Assembly (NCBI RefSeq): GCF_034424805.1
Contig: NZ_JAXOUF010000001.1
Location: forward strand, 496,001-560,000
DNA: 64,000 nt
Source of the DNA: Labrys sedimenti
GTDB taxonomy: Bacteria > Pseudomonadota > Alphaproteobacteria > Rhizobiales > Labraceae
Reading direction: 5' to 3'
Shown: positions 34,645 through 43,542 of the stretch, piece by piece
How positions within the stretch are numbered: position 1 is the stretch's first letter
Layout: each line of letters begins with the position of its first letter
Notes under the pieces: model-generated
Told to the model about the DNA's origin: nothing
Database searches by the model: none
What the model saw: only the letters and a program-made list of their open reading frames with translations
Translations under genes and position numbers: made by a program

Positions 34645-36075
34645 ATGTCTGCTTCTGAAATTGCAACGGCGCTTCCGGAAATCGTTCTGGTCCTCGGCGC
34701 CATCGCCTTGCTGATGATCGGTGTCTTCTCGGCGCCGCGCGGCTACGGCCTGGTCACCACGCTTTCGGTGGTGCTGCTGGCCGTCGTCGCGGTGCTGGTG
34801 GCCATGAGCACCGATGGCAAGGCCTTCAACGGTTCCTTCAGCGTCGATGCCTTCGCCCGCTTCACCAAGATCCTGGTCCTGATCGGCTCGGGAACGGCGA
34901 TCGTGATGTCGAGCGACTTCCTGCGCTCGCGCGGCATCGAGAAGTTCGAATATCCGGTGATGATCCTGCTGGCCACCACCGGCATGATGATGATGCTGTC
35001 GGCCAACGATCTCATCGCCCTCTATATCGGGTTGGAATTGCAGTCGCTGGCGCTCTACGTCATCGCTTCCATCCATCGCGACGACCTGAAGTCCACCGAG
35101 GCGGGCCTGAAATATTTCGTCCTCGGTGCGCTCTCCTCGGGCATGCTGCTCTATGGCGCGTCGCTGATCTACGGCTTTGCCGGCACCGTGTCGTTCACCG
35201 GCATCGCCACCGCGGTGCAGGGGCATGTCGGCCTCGGCCTGGTCTTCGGCATCGTCTTCCTGCTCGCGGGCCTGGCCTTCAAGATCTCGGCCGTGCCCTT
35301 CCATATGTGGACGCCCGATGTCTATGAGGGCGCCCCCACCCCGGTGACTACCCTGTTCGCCGGCGCGCCGAAGATTGCCGCCATGGGCCTGCTGGTCCGC
35401 GTGATCATCACCTCCTTCCCGGCGGCCCTCGCCCAGTGGCAGCAGATCGTGGTGTTCATCGCCATCGCCTCGATGGCTCTCGGCTCCTTTGCCGCCATCG
35501 GCCAGAGCAACATCAAGCGACTGATGGCCTATTCGTCGATCGGCCATATGGGCTTTGCCCTGGTCGGCCTGGCGGCGGGTACCTCCGAGGGCGTGCAGGG
35601 CGTGCTGATCTATCTGGCGCTCTATCTGGCCATGACCATCGGTACCTTCGCCGTGATCCTGTCGATGAAGCGCAAGGGCGCCTATGTCGAGAGCGTCAGC
35701 GATCTTGCCGGCCTGTCGAGCAAGCAGCCGATCATGGCCTATGCGCTCGCTGCGCTGATGTTCTCGCTGGCGGGCATTCCTCCGCTCTCCGGGTTCTGGG
35801 CCAAGTGGTATGTGTTCGTCGCCGCCGTGCACCAGGGCCTGTGGCCGCTGGCAATCCTCGGCGTGCTTTCCAGCGTGGTGGGTGCCTTCTATTATCTGCG
35901 CATCATCAAGGTGATGTTCTTCGACGAGCCGGCCGAGGAGTTCGAGCCGATGTCGGCTTCGCTCGCCGGCGTGCTTGCCATCGCAACCGTCGTGACGGTG
36001 TTCTTCATCGTCTGGCCGACGCTGGTGACCGGTCCGGCCGCGGCGGCGGCCGCCTCGCTCCTGCCCTCGGGCTGA
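34645..36075 (+). CDS. nuoN: NADH-quinone oxidoreductase subunit N
   Basis: Third antiporter-like subunit, 476 residues, last of the 14 nuo genes. YIGLELQSLALYVIAS (key Glu), LAGLAFKISAVPFHMWTPDVYEGAPTPVT (key Lys) and GQSNIKRLMAYSSIGHMGFAL are intact. birA starts 13 bp after its stop and is likely cotranscribed. Confidence 0.98.
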   Translation: MSASEIATALPEIVLVLGAIALLMIGVFSAPRGYGLVTTLSVVLLAVVAVLVAMSTDGKAFNGSFSVDAFARFTKILVLIGSGTAIVMSSDFLRSRGIEKFEYPVMILLATTGMMMMLSANDLIALYIGLELQSLALYVIASIHRDDLKSTEAGLKYFVLGALSSGMLLYGASLIYGFAGTVSFTGIATAVQGHVGLGLVFGIVFLLAGLAFKISAVPFHMWTPDVYEGAPTPVTTLFAGAPKIAAMGLLVRVIITSFPAALAQWQQIVVFIAIASMALGSFAAIGQSNIKRLMAYSSIGHMGFALVGLAAGTSEGVQGVLIYLALYLAMTIGTFAVILSMKRKGAYVESVSDLAGLSSKQPIMAYALAALMFSLAGIPPLSGFWAKWYVFVAAVHQGLWPLAILGVLSSVVGAFYYLRIIKVMFFDEPAEEFEPMSASLAGVLAIATVVTVFFIVWPTLVTGPAAAAAASLLPSG

Positions 36076-36088
36076 TGCGCCCGGGGCA

Positions 36089-36844
36089 ATGAAACTCGGA
36101 GCAGGGGCACAGGCGGCAGGCTTCCGTCATCTTCACTTCGACTCGATTGGTTCGACCAACGTCGAGGCCCTGCAGCGCGGCCAGGATCGCCTGTGGGTGA
36201 CGGCCGGCCAGCAGGTCTCCGGCAAGGGGCGGCGCGGCCGTCCCTGGAGTTCCCCGCAAGGCAACCTCTATGCCTCGCTGCTGCTGGTCGATCCCGCCGA
36301 GCCGAGGCGGGCCGCCGATCTTTGTTTCGTTGCCGCCCTCGCGCTCAGCGATGCGGTGCTTGCAACCGCACCGCGCGCTGCTGCGGCGCTCGCCTTGAAA
36401 TGGCCCAATGACGTCTTGATCGGCGGAGCCAAGCTTGCCGGTATCCTGGTCGAAGGCGCCCATGCCGGCGGCGGCTTTTCGGCGGTGATCGGTTGCGGGG
36501 TCAATATCGCCAGCCACCCGGAAGGCACACCCTATCCGGCCACGCATCTGGCGGCGAGCGATGCCGCCATCAATGTCGAGACCTTTTTTGCCGCCTTGAC
36601 GGATGGCTTTGCCCGGCGCCTGGAGCAATGGCAGCGCGGCGCCGGCTTTGCCGCCATCCGCGAGGCCTGGCTGCAGCGTGCCGCCGGCATCGGACGCCGC
36701 ATCGTGGTGCGCTTGCCCTCGGGTGACATCGATGGCGTGTTCGAAGCACTCGACGCTGAGGGCGTGCTGATCCTGCGCGACGATGCCGGGGCGCGGCGCG
36801 AAATTTCGGCAGGCGAGATCTTCTTTCCGGGCCTGATCCCTTGA
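36089..36844 (+). CDS. birA: Biotin--[acetyl-CoA-carboxylase] ligase
   Basis: Attaches biotin to the carboxylase carrier protein; 251 residues, catalytic and C-terminal domains only, without the N-terminal helix-turn-helix of E. coli BirA, so it is not a repressor. Motifs: FDSIGSTNVEAL, GKGRRGRPWSSPQGNLYASLLL (biotinyl-AMP loop), LKWPNDVLIGGAKLAGILVE (catalytic Lys) and GCGVNIASHP. Its place after nuoN is common in alphaproteobacteria. Confidence 0.95.
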   Translation: MKLGAGAQAAGFRHLHFDSIGSTNVEALQRGQDRLWVTAGQQVSGKGRRGRPWSSPQGNLYASLLLVDPAEPRRAADLCFVAALALSDAVLATAPRAAAALALKWPNDVLIGGAKLAGILVEGAHAGGGFSAVIGCGVNIASHPEGTPYPATHLAASDAAINVETFFAALTDGFARRLEQWQRGAGFAAIREAWLQRAAGIGRRIVVRLPSGDIDGVFEALDAEGVLILRDDAGARREISAGEIFFPGLIP

Positions 36845-36943
36845 GCAAGGCGCGTTCTGGGGAAACGCTCTTTAGCCCGAATGCTTTCGTTCGACGCGTC
36901 TTTGCGGTTCTTGGTGATTCCGCCGGATCGCAAAACGCTTTAA
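36843..36943 (+). repeat. Dispersed two-hairpin repeat, copy C
   Basis: Forward copy overlapping the last two bases of birA: GAGCAAGGCGCGTTCTG-GGGAAACGC, then TTCGTTCGACGCGTC TTTGCGGTTCTTGGTGATTCCGCCGGATCGCAAAACGC with a closing TTTAA. It fills over half of the birA-rnj gap. Confidence 0.8.
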
Positions 36944-37027
36944 TTCATCCGATTCATGAAGAGTTTGGCTGCCCTCGCTGCAGCCCGATGCGAATAATGG
37001 GGCCTGCGCGCCCGTAAGGAACCAGAC

Positions 37028-38698
37028 ATGGCACGCGATACCACCGACCTCGTCTTCTGCGCCCTGGGCGGCATCGGCGAGATCGGCATGAACATGGCGC
37101 TGTACGGCTATGGCCCGGCGAACAAGCGTCAATGGCTGATGGTCGATTGCGGCGTCTCATTTGGCGACGATAGCCTGCCCGGCGTCGACCTCGTGATGCC
37201 CGATACCCGCTTCATCGAAGCCCAGCGCAAGAATTTGACAGGCATCGTGATCACCCATGCGCATGAAGATCATTTCGGCGCGCTCATCCATCTGTGGCCG
37301 AAGCTCCAGGTGCCCGTCTATGCCACCAAGTTCACCGCGGCCTTGCTGGAAGCCAAGCGACTGCACGATCCCGATGCCCCCAGGATCGATCTGCGCATCA
37401 TCCCCTCCCGCGCGCGGTTCAACCTGGGGCCGTTCGACGTCGAACTGATCAATGTCGCCCATTCCATTCCGGAGTCGAATGCGCTGGCGATCCGTACTCC
37501 CGCCGGCATGGTCGTCCACACCGGCGACTGGAAGATCGACGAGACGCCGGTGATCCCGCCCACGACCGATGCCGAGCGGCTGAAGGCACTGGGCGACGAG
37601 GGGGTGCTGGCCCTGGTCTGCGATTCCACCAATGCGATCCGCGACGGGCGTTCGCCCTCCGAGCGCGACGTCGCCAAGAACCTGGCGGAGATCATCGCCG
37701 CCAAGAAGGGCAGGGTGGCAGTGACCACCTTCGCCTCCAATGTCGGGCGCATCCGCTCGATCGCCGAAGCCGCCATGGCGAACGATCGCAGCGTGGTGAT
37801 CGTCGGGCGGGCCATGGAGCGGGTCTGCCAGGTCGCGCGTGAATGCGGCCTGCTCGACGGCATTCCCGATTTCCTTTCGCCGGAAAGCTACGGTTTCCTG
37901 CCGCGCGAGAAGGTGGTTTGCGTGCTCACCGGCAGCCAGGGTGAGCCGCGCGCCGCGCTGGCACGCATCGCCCGCGGCGAACACCCCGAGGTGACCCTGG
38001 CCAAGGGCGACACGGTGATCTTCTCCTCGCGCACCATCCCGGGTAATGAGAAGGCCGTCGGCAACATCATCAACGGTCTCGTCAAGCAGGGTGCGGAGAT
38101 TGTCACCGACCGCAACCAGCTCGTGCATGTCTCCGGCCATCCGCGGCGCGGCGAACTCACCGACATGTATCACTGGACGCGGCCGAAGATTGCCATTCCC
38201 GTGCATGGCGAAGCCTGGCACCTGGCCGAACATGCCGAACTCGCCCGTTCGCTCGGCGTGCCGGAAGTCGTCGCGGCTGGTGACGGCCAGATCATCGCGC
38301 TGCGCGAAGGTGATACCAAGGTGGTGGACGAGGCACCGACGGGGCGCATCTGCCTCGACGGTGACGTACTGATCAATGCCTCCGAGGAGACCATCCCCCA
38401 ACGCCGGCGCCTGTCCTGGTCCGGTGCTGTCTCGGTTGCGCTCGCTCTGTCGGACAAGGGCGAGATCGTCAACGAGCCGGATGTGAAATTCTCCGGCCTG
38501 CCGCTACGCGTCGGCGACGGCCGCCTGATGGACGACGTCATCGCCGACGCCGCCTTGCTGGTGATCGACAGCCTGCCCAAGCCCAAGCGGCGCGATCCGG
38601 ACGCGGTCGAACTGGCCGTGGAGCGCGCGGTGCGTTCGGCCGTGAATGCGGTGTGGGGTAAGAAGCCGGTTTGTCATGTGATCGTGCTGGTCGTCTGA
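37028..38698 (+). CDS. rnj: Ribonuclease J
   Basis: Metallo-beta-lactamase/beta-CASP ribonuclease acting as 5'-3' exonuclease and endonuclease in mRNA and rRNA processing; 556 residues. The metal site HxHxDH is THAHEDHFGALIH, with VHTGDWKIDETPV, VCDSTNA, FSSRTIPGNE and HVSGHPRRGE (beta-CASP motifs). Alphaproteobacteria use RNase J together with an RNase E-type enzyme, and both are encoded here (rne at 57.5-60.2 kb). Ribosome-binding site GTAAGGA upstream of ATG. Confidence 0.96.
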   Translation: MARDTTDLVFCALGGIGEIGMNMALYGYGPANKRQWLMVDCGVSFGDDSLPGVDLVMPDTRFIEAQRKNLTGIVITHAHEDHFGALIHLWPKLQVPVYATKFTAALLEAKRLHDPDAPRIDLRIIPSRARFNLGPFDVELINVAHSIPESNALAIRTPAGMVVHTGDWKIDETPVIPPTTDAERLKALGDEGVLALVCDSTNAIRDGRSPSERDVAKNLAEIIAAKKGRVAVTTFASNVGRIRSIAEAAMANDRSVVIVGRAMERVCQVARECGLLDGIPDFLSPESYGFLPREKVVCVLTGSQGEPRAALARIARGEHPEVTLAKGDTVIFSSRTIPGNEKAVGNIINGLVKQGAEIVTDRNQLVHVSGHPRRGELTDMYHWTRPKIAIPVHGEAWHLAEHAELARSLGVPEVVAAGDGQIIALREGDTKVVDEAPTGRICLDGDVLINASEETIPQRRRLSWSGAVSVALALSDKGEIVNEPDVKFSGLPLRVGDGRLMDDVIADAALLVIDSLPKPKRRDPDAVELAVERAVRSAVNAVWGKKPVCHVIVLVV

Positions 38699-38732
38699 TA
38701 GCCGGCCAGGGTTCGCAGGATGGAACCTCGCC

Positions 38733-39920
38733 GTGACAGATGCAGATCGAACCCGCACCCGCTGTACCCGCAAACCCGTCGATGCCGAGGACGAGCGCAA
38801 CGGTTTTCAGCGTATCGCCCTGCTATTGCAGGGCGGAGGCGCGCTCGGTGCCTATCAGGCCGGCGCCTATCAGGCGCTTGAGGAACGGGGCGTCCAGCCC
38901 AACTGGATTGCCGGCATATCGATCGGTGCCATCAACGCTGCCCTGATCGCCGGCAACGCCCCCGGCGAACGCGTCGCCAAGCTCCGGCGTTTCTGGGAGA
39001 TGGTGAGCGACCCGCCCTTCGAGCCGGCTCTCGAATGGGTCCGCCTGTTTGCCCGGGAAGGCGATCGCCAGCACAGGCTGGTGAACCAGCTGCTGGCCGG
39101 CCAGGTTCTATTGAAAGGGGCGCCGAAATTTTTCGAGCCGCGCTTTCCGCCGCCCTATTTCATGCCGGCCGGCTCCGTCGGCGCCACCAGCTTCTATGAC
39201 ACCGCCCCTTTGAAGCAGACTCTACTGCAACTGGTCGATTTCGATCGGCTCAACAGTGGCGAGACACGCTTTGCAATCGGGGCGTTCAACATCGCCAGTG
39301 GCAATTTCGCCTATTTCGACAATGGTAACGGCGCGGCGCGCATCACGCCGGAACATATCATGGCAGGCGGCGCTTTGCCGCCCGGCTTTCCGTCGATCGA
39401 GATCGAGGGGCAGTTCTACTGGGATGGTGGCCTGGTCTCCAACACGCCGTTGCAGTGGATCCTGGAGCAGCAGGATCTCGATACACTCGCCTTCCAGGTC
39501 GACCTGTGGAGCGCCCGCGGTGACATTCCAAAGGACATGGCCGAGGTCGAGGTCCGGTAGAAGGAGATCCAACATTCCAGCCGCACGCGGGCGGCGACCA
39601 CTCGCGCCCGCGAACGCCAACGCCTGCGCGGCGCCCTCAAGCGCATCCTGGCGGAGTTGCCGGCTGATTTCGGCCTGGAGCAGGATGTCGAGCTGCTCAG
39701 CGAGGCGGTCGAGCGCAAGGCCTGCAATGTCGTGCAACTGATCTACAGGGCGCGCAATTATGAAGGGGCCAGCAAGGACTATGATTTCTCCCGGCTGATG
39801 ATGGAAGAGCATTGGGCCTCCGGCTACGAGGATGCCTGCCATGCGCTCGACCATCCGGAGATCTTCCGCAAGCCCCGCAATGCCGAAGCGTTCGCCAGCT
39901 TCGATTTCGGCAGAGGCTAA
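38733..39920 (+). pseudogene. Patatin-like phospholipase interrupted by an in-frame amber codon
   Basis: The frame codes a patatin-family lipid acyl hydrolase: oxyanion motif LLQGGGALGAYQAG, nucleophile GISIG (Ser63) and the Asp of WDGGLVSNTP (Asp231). A single TAG at 39558-39560 (codon 276) stops it after AEVEVR. The same frame then continues open for 119 codons (KEIQHSSRTRAA...FDFGRG) to TAA at 39918, matching the C-terminal DUF3734-type region of such proteins, so the stop splits one gene of about 395 residues. CAG to TAG is the simplest origin. The truncated 275-residue product keeps both catalytic residues. GTG start at 38733. Recent nonsense mutation, readthrough or sequence error cannot be told apart. 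Confidence 0.88.
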
Positions 39921-40016
39921 CGCTCCCGGGACGACAGGCGTCTCGCCTGCATCTTCCTTTCCGACGAATGTTATGTTTTCTCTTGGGAGAGCAGGCAAGA
40001 CGCCTGCGCTCCCAGG
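39921..40016. repeat. Intergenic inverted repeat of hairpin-forming arms (type I)
   Basis: Arms at about 39921-39950 and 39991-40016 are reverse complements with few changes; each arm is itself a short palindrome (CAGGCG-TCT-CGCCTG; GCAGGC-AAGAC-GCCTGC) next to a CCxGGGA-type edge. It fills the gap before ilvD and shares its layout with the element at 42001-42083. Confidence 0.75.
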
Positions 40017-40099
40017 AGGAAACAAGCTTGCCATTGCCGGCCGGGCGGCTCATATACGAACGCTTTCCCGCCTGATTTAACGAACGCACAGAGACGCCG

Positions 40100-41941
40100 A
40101 TGCCCGCCTATCGTTCCCGTACCACCACCCATGGCCGCAACATGGCCGGTGCCCGTGGCCTCTGGCGCGCCACCGGCATGAAGGACGGGGATTTCGGCAA
40201 GCCGATCATCGCGGTCGTCAACTCCTTCACCCAGTTCGTGCCCGGCCATGTCCATCTCAAGGATCTCGGGCAGTTGGTCGCCCGCGAGATCGAGCAGGCC
40301 GGCGGCGTTGCCAAGGAATTCAACACCATCGCGGTGGATGACGGCATCGCCATGGGCCATGACGGCATGCTCTATTCGCTGCCTTCTCGCGAGCTGATCG
40401 CCGACAGCGTGGAATACATGGTCAATGCCCATTGTGCCGACGCGATGGTCTGCATTTCCAACTGCGACAAGATCACCCCCGGCATGCTGATGGCGTCCCT
40501 GCGCCTCAACATCCCGACGGTGTTCGTCTCCGGTGGTCCGATGGAGGCCGGCAAGGTCATCCTGGGCGGCAAGACCAAGGCGCTGGATCTTGTCGATGCC
40601 ATGGTCGCCGCCGCCGACGACAAGGTCTCCGACGAGGACGTCAAGGCGATCGAGCGCTCGGCCTGTCCGACCTGCGGCTCCTGCTCGGGCATGTTCACCG
40701 CCAATTCGATGAACTGCCTCACCGAGGCCCTCGGCCTGTCGCTGCCCGGCAACGGCTCGACGCTCGCCACCCATGCCGATCGCAAGCGCCTCTTCGTCGA
40801 GGCCGGCCATCTCATTGTCGATCTGGCACGCCGCTATTACGAACAGAATGACGAGAGCGTGCTGCCGCGCCAGGTCGCCAGTTTCGGCGCTTTCGAGAAT
40901 GCCATGACGCTCGACATCGCCATGGGCGGTTCGACCAACACGGTGCTGCACATCCTGGCTGCCGCGCATGAAGGCGAAATCGCCTTCACCATGGACGACA
41001 TCGACCGGCTGTCGCGGCGCGTGCCCGTGCTCTGCAAGGTCGCCCCGGCCGTCAGCCACGTCCATATGGAGGACGTCCACCGGGCCGGCGGCATCATGGG
41101 CATTCTCGGCGAACTCGATCGCGCCGGCCTGATCAACCGCGATCTTCCGACCGTGCATTCGGCCACCATGGCGGATGCGCTGGAACGCTGGGATATCGTG
41201 CGCACCAAGAGCGAGAGCGTACGCGAATTCTTCAAGGCCGCGCCGGGCGGGGTGCCGACCCAGGTCGCCTTCAGCCAGGATCGGCGCTGGGACGACGTCG
41301 ATATCGACCGCGAGAAGGGCGTGATACGCTCAGCCGAGCATGCCTATTCCAAGGATGGCGGGCTCGCGGTGCTGAAGGGCAATCTGGCGCTCGACGGCTG
41401 CATCGTGAAGACCGCCGGCGTCGATGAATCCATCCTGAAATTCGCCGGCCCCGCCGTGGTGTTCGAGAGCCAGGACGCGGCCGTCGACGGCATCCTGAAC
41501 GGCAAGGTCAAGGCCGGCGACGTCGTCGTCATCCGCTATGAAGGACCGCGCGGCGGGCCGGGCATGCAGGAAATGCTGTATCCGACCAGCTACCTGAAGT
41601 CGAAGGGCCTGGGCAAGGCCTGCGCCCTGATCACCGATGGCCGCTTTTCCGGCGGCACGTCGGGCCTGTCGATCGGCCATGCCTCGCCGGAAGCGGAAGA
41701 GGGCGGCACCATCGGCCTGGTCGAGCCGGGTGACCGCATCGAGATCGACATCCCCAACCGCACCATCGTGCTGGCCGTGCCGGAAGCCGAGCTCGATCGC
41801 CGCCGCGCCGCCAAGGGAGCCGCCCCCTGGCGCCCGGCCGCACCGCGCAAGCGCAAGGTCACCACGGCGCTGCGCGCCTATGCCGCCATGGCCACCAGCG
41901 CCGCCAAGGGCGCCGTGCGCCAGGTACCGGATTTCGATTGA
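40100..41941 (+). CDS. ilvD: Dihydroxy-acid dehydratase
   Basis: Fe-S dehydratase of branched-chain amino acid and pantothenate synthesis; 613 residues. Cluster and Mg ligands are in SNCDKITPGMLM, CPTCGSCSGMFTANSM and the C-terminal GRFSGGTSGLSIGHASPEA; FVSGGPMEAGK and NGSTLATHADR are typical of IlvD rather than Edd. The ATG gives MPAYRSRTTTHGRNMAGARG, the standard opening. Depends on Fe-S supply; oxygen-sensitive in characterised relatives. Confidence 0.97.
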   Translation: MPAYRSRTTTHGRNMAGARGLWRATGMKDGDFGKPIIAVVNSFTQFVPGHVHLKDLGQLVAREIEQAGGVAKEFNTIAVDDGIAMGHDGMLYSLPSRELIADSVEYMVNAHCADAMVCISNCDKITPGMLMASLRLNIPTVFVSGGPMEAGKVILGGKTKALDLVDAMVAAADDKVSDEDVKAIERSACPTCGSCSGMFTANSMNCLTEALGLSLPGNGSTLATHADRKRLFVEAGHLIVDLARRYYEQNDESVLPRQVASFGAFENAMTLDIAMGGSTNTVLHILAAAHEGEIAFTMDDIDRLSRRVPVLCKVAPAVSHVHMEDVHRAGGIMGILGELDRAGLINRDLPTVHSATMADALERWDIVRTKSESVREFFKAAPGGVPTQVAFSQDRRWDDVDIDREKGVIRSAEHAYSKDGGLAVLKGNLALDGCIVKTAGVDESILKFAGPAVVFESQDAAVDGILNGKVKAGDVVVIRYEGPRGGPGMQEMLYPTSYLKSKGLGKACALITDGRFSGGTSGLSIGHASPEAEEGGTIGLVEPGDRIEIDIPNRTIVLAVPEAELDRRRAAKGAAPWRPAAPRKRKVTTALRAYAAMATSAAKGAVRQVPDFD

Positions 41942-42000
41942 GCCCGGCGTGCCGGTCTTCTGAACTTCATCGAGAGATGGAGTGGGACCGGCACTTTCTT

Positions 42001-42083
42001 CCTGGGATCGCCCGCTTCCAGCCGGCTCTTCCTCATCGGCGGGTGCAGTGCTTCCAAGAGCCGGCTGGAAGCCGGCGGTCCCG
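42001..42083. repeat. Intergenic inverted repeat of hairpin-forming arms (type I)
   Basis: Arms at 42001-42032 and 42053-42083 are reverse complements with a few mismatches. The stem core is GCTTCCAGCCGGC / GCCGGCTGGAAGC and the edges read CCTGGGA and TCCCGG. It lies between ilvD and a converging acetyltransferase and may end both transcripts. Confidence 0.75.
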
Positions 42084-42091
42084 GAACATCC

Positions 42092-42574
42092 TCAGCCGCC
42101 TCTAGCCAGCTTCTCCAGTGCCTCGCCGGTCAGGCGGCAGCCGATCCATTCCTTGCGCAGCACCGCGCCCTGCCTTTCGTAGAAGCCGATGGCGGGCTCG
42201 TTCCAGTCGAGCACCGCCCATTCGAAGCGGCCGAGCTTTTCCGTGACACAGCGCTGGGCGAGATGGCGGAGCAGGGCCTGGCCGATGCGGTGGCCGCGAA
42301 ACGCTTCCTTCACGAAGAGATCTTCGAGATAGATGCCGTGGCGGCCGAGGAAGGTCGAGTAGTTGTAGAACCACAGGGCGAAACCGGCGGTCTCGCCTTG
42401 CCACTGGGCTATCTCGCAGAAGACGCGCGGGTTGGGGCCGAACAGGCTGGCGCTGATGTCGGCTTCGGTGGCGACCGCCTCATGTTCGAGCTTCTCATAA
42501 AGCGCCAAGCCGCGGATCAAATCCAGCACGGTTGCGGTATCGGCCGGTTCGGCGCGGCGGATGGTCAGGGACAT
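42092..42574 (-). CDS. GNAT N-acetyltransferase, diamine-acetyltransferase-like
   Basis: 160-residue GNAT resembling spermidine/spermine-type acetyltransferases: IRRAEPADTATVLDLIRGLALYEKLE, FYNYSTFLGRHGIYLEDLFV and FRGHRIGQALLRHLA (acetyl-CoA loop), ending in FEWAVLDWNEPAIGFYERQGA. These features match the SSAT/thialysine acetyltransferase group; the substrate is likely a small amine but is unproven. It lies downstream of the alpha/beta hydrolase on the same strand, past a terminator. Confidence 0.9.
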   Translation of the reverse strand: MSLTIRRAEPADTATVLDLIRGLALYEKLEHEAVATEADISASLFGPNPRVFCEIAQWQGETAGFALWFYNYSTFLGRHGIYLEDLFVKEAFRGHRIGQALLRHLAQRCVTEKLGRFEWAVLDWNEPAIGFYERQGAVLRKEWIGCRLTGEALEKLARGG

Positions 42575-42589
42575 TGTCGTGCTCCAACA

Positions 42590-42613
42590 AAAAGCCCGCC
42601 TTGCGGGCGGGCT
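42590..42613 (-). terminator. Rho-independent terminator of the alpha/beta hydrolase gene
   Basis: Minus-strand stem AGCCCGCC / GGCGGGCT (plus 42593-42600 and 42606-42613), 5-base loop, then TTTTTGTT on the minus strand. It ends the hydrolase transcript 37 bp past its stop and just before the acetyltransferase start. Confidence 0.8.
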
Positions 42614-42649
42614 GACTGTGTTGCCTGAAACCGTGATTTCAACGCTAAC

Positions 42650-43309
42650 TCAGGCTGCGTCGATATCGTTCAGGCCGAGGCGCTTGTCGAGATAGGACGA
42701 GCAGGAGGCGATCAGCTCATCCGTCTTGTTGTCGAAGAAATGGTTGGCGCCGGGGATGACCGACTGCTCGATGACGATGCCCTTCTGCGTCTTCAGCTTG
42801 GAGACCAGGGTCTCGACATCCTTGAGCGGCGCAACGCGATCGGCGTCGCCATGCACGATCAGGCCGGAGGACGGGCAGGGGGCAAGGAAGGAGAAGTCGA
42901 AGCGATTGGCCGGAGGCGCCACCGAGATGAAGCCTTCGATTTCCGGGCGGCGCATCAGGAGCTGCATGCCGATCCAGGCCCCGAACGAGACGCCGGCGAT
43001 CCAGCAGGACTTGGCATCGGGCGTCACCGCCTGCACCCAGTCGAGCGCTGAGGCAGCATCGGAAAGCTCGCCCGCGCCGTGGTCGAAGGAGCCCTGGCTG
43101 CGGCCGACGCCACGGAAATTGAAACGCAAGGCCGAAAAACCGCGCTGCACGAAGGCATAGAACAGGTCGTAGACGATCTTGTTGTTCATCGTCCCGCCAA
43201 ATTGCGGATGCGGATGCAGGACGATCGCAATGGGGGCTCCACGCTGCTTGGACGGCTGGAAGCGGCCTTCGATGCGGCCTGCCGGGCCGGTGAACGTAAC
43301 TTCGGGCAT
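42650..43309 (-). CDS. Alpha/beta hydrolase
   Basis: 219-residue compact alpha/beta hydrolase of a bacterial family with HPHPQFGGTMNNKIV near the N-terminus. Predicted triad: Ser in AGVSFGAWIG, Asp in HGDADRVAP and His in GANHFF. No signal peptide. Substrate unknown; members are annotated as putative hydrolases and sit upstream of suf genes in many Rhizobiales. It diverges from the suf operon and shares its intergenic region. Confidence 0.9.
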   Translation of the reverse strand: MPEVTFTGPAGRIEGRFQPSKQRGAPIAIVLHPHPQFGGTMNNKIVYDLFYAFVQRGFSALRFNFRGVGRSQGSFDHGAGELSDAASALDWVQAVTPDAKSCWIAGVSFGAWIGMQLLMRRPEIEGFISVAPPANRFDFSFLAPCPSSGLIVHGDADRVAPLKDVETLVSKLKTQKGIVIEQSVIPGANHFFDNKTDELIASCSSYLDKRLGLNDIDAA

Positions 43310-43476
43310 ATATTGAGTTGCCTTTTTCGTGTGCCAGAGCAGAGCTCGGTTGATCCGAACGGTTCCCGTGAGTCGAGTTCCGCGAGAACTTCGAAACCTC
43401 GCAGGATATCCGGGCCCTCCCTAGGGCGGACCACGAATTCCCGCTTGGGCTTCGCGCTCCGGCTCCGATGACTGGC

Positions 43477-43506
43477 CTTGACGGCTGAGGGAGGCAGGAG
43501 TATGAC
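43477..43506 (+). promoter_or_regulatory. Predicted suf operon promoter
   Basis: CTTGAC at 43477-43482 (perfect rhizobial -35), an 18-base spacer and TATGAC at 43501-43506. The predicted start, near 43513, falls inside the first Irr-type box. The resulting leader would be about 190 bases. Confidence 0.55.
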
Positions 43507-43523
43507 TTTAGAATAATTCTAAT
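43507..43523. promoter_or_regulatory. Irr-type iron control element, box 1
   Basis: TTTAGAA-TAA-TTCTAAT: matches the ICE consensus TTTAGAA-N3-TTCTAAA at 13 of 14 defined bases, with a perfect 15-bp palindrome at 43508-43522. Irr binds such sites in rhizobia. Its place on the predicted start fits repression. Confidence 0.8.
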
Positions 43524-43525
43524 GA

Positions 43526-43542
43526 CTTAGAGACATTCTAAA
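43526..43542. promoter_or_regulatory. Irr-type iron control element, box 2 (degenerate)
   Basis: CTTAGAG-ACA-TTCTAAA: right half perfect, left half with two changes. Centre-to-centre distance from box 1 is 19 bp, about two helical turns, so two dimers could bind the same face. Confidence 0.65.
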
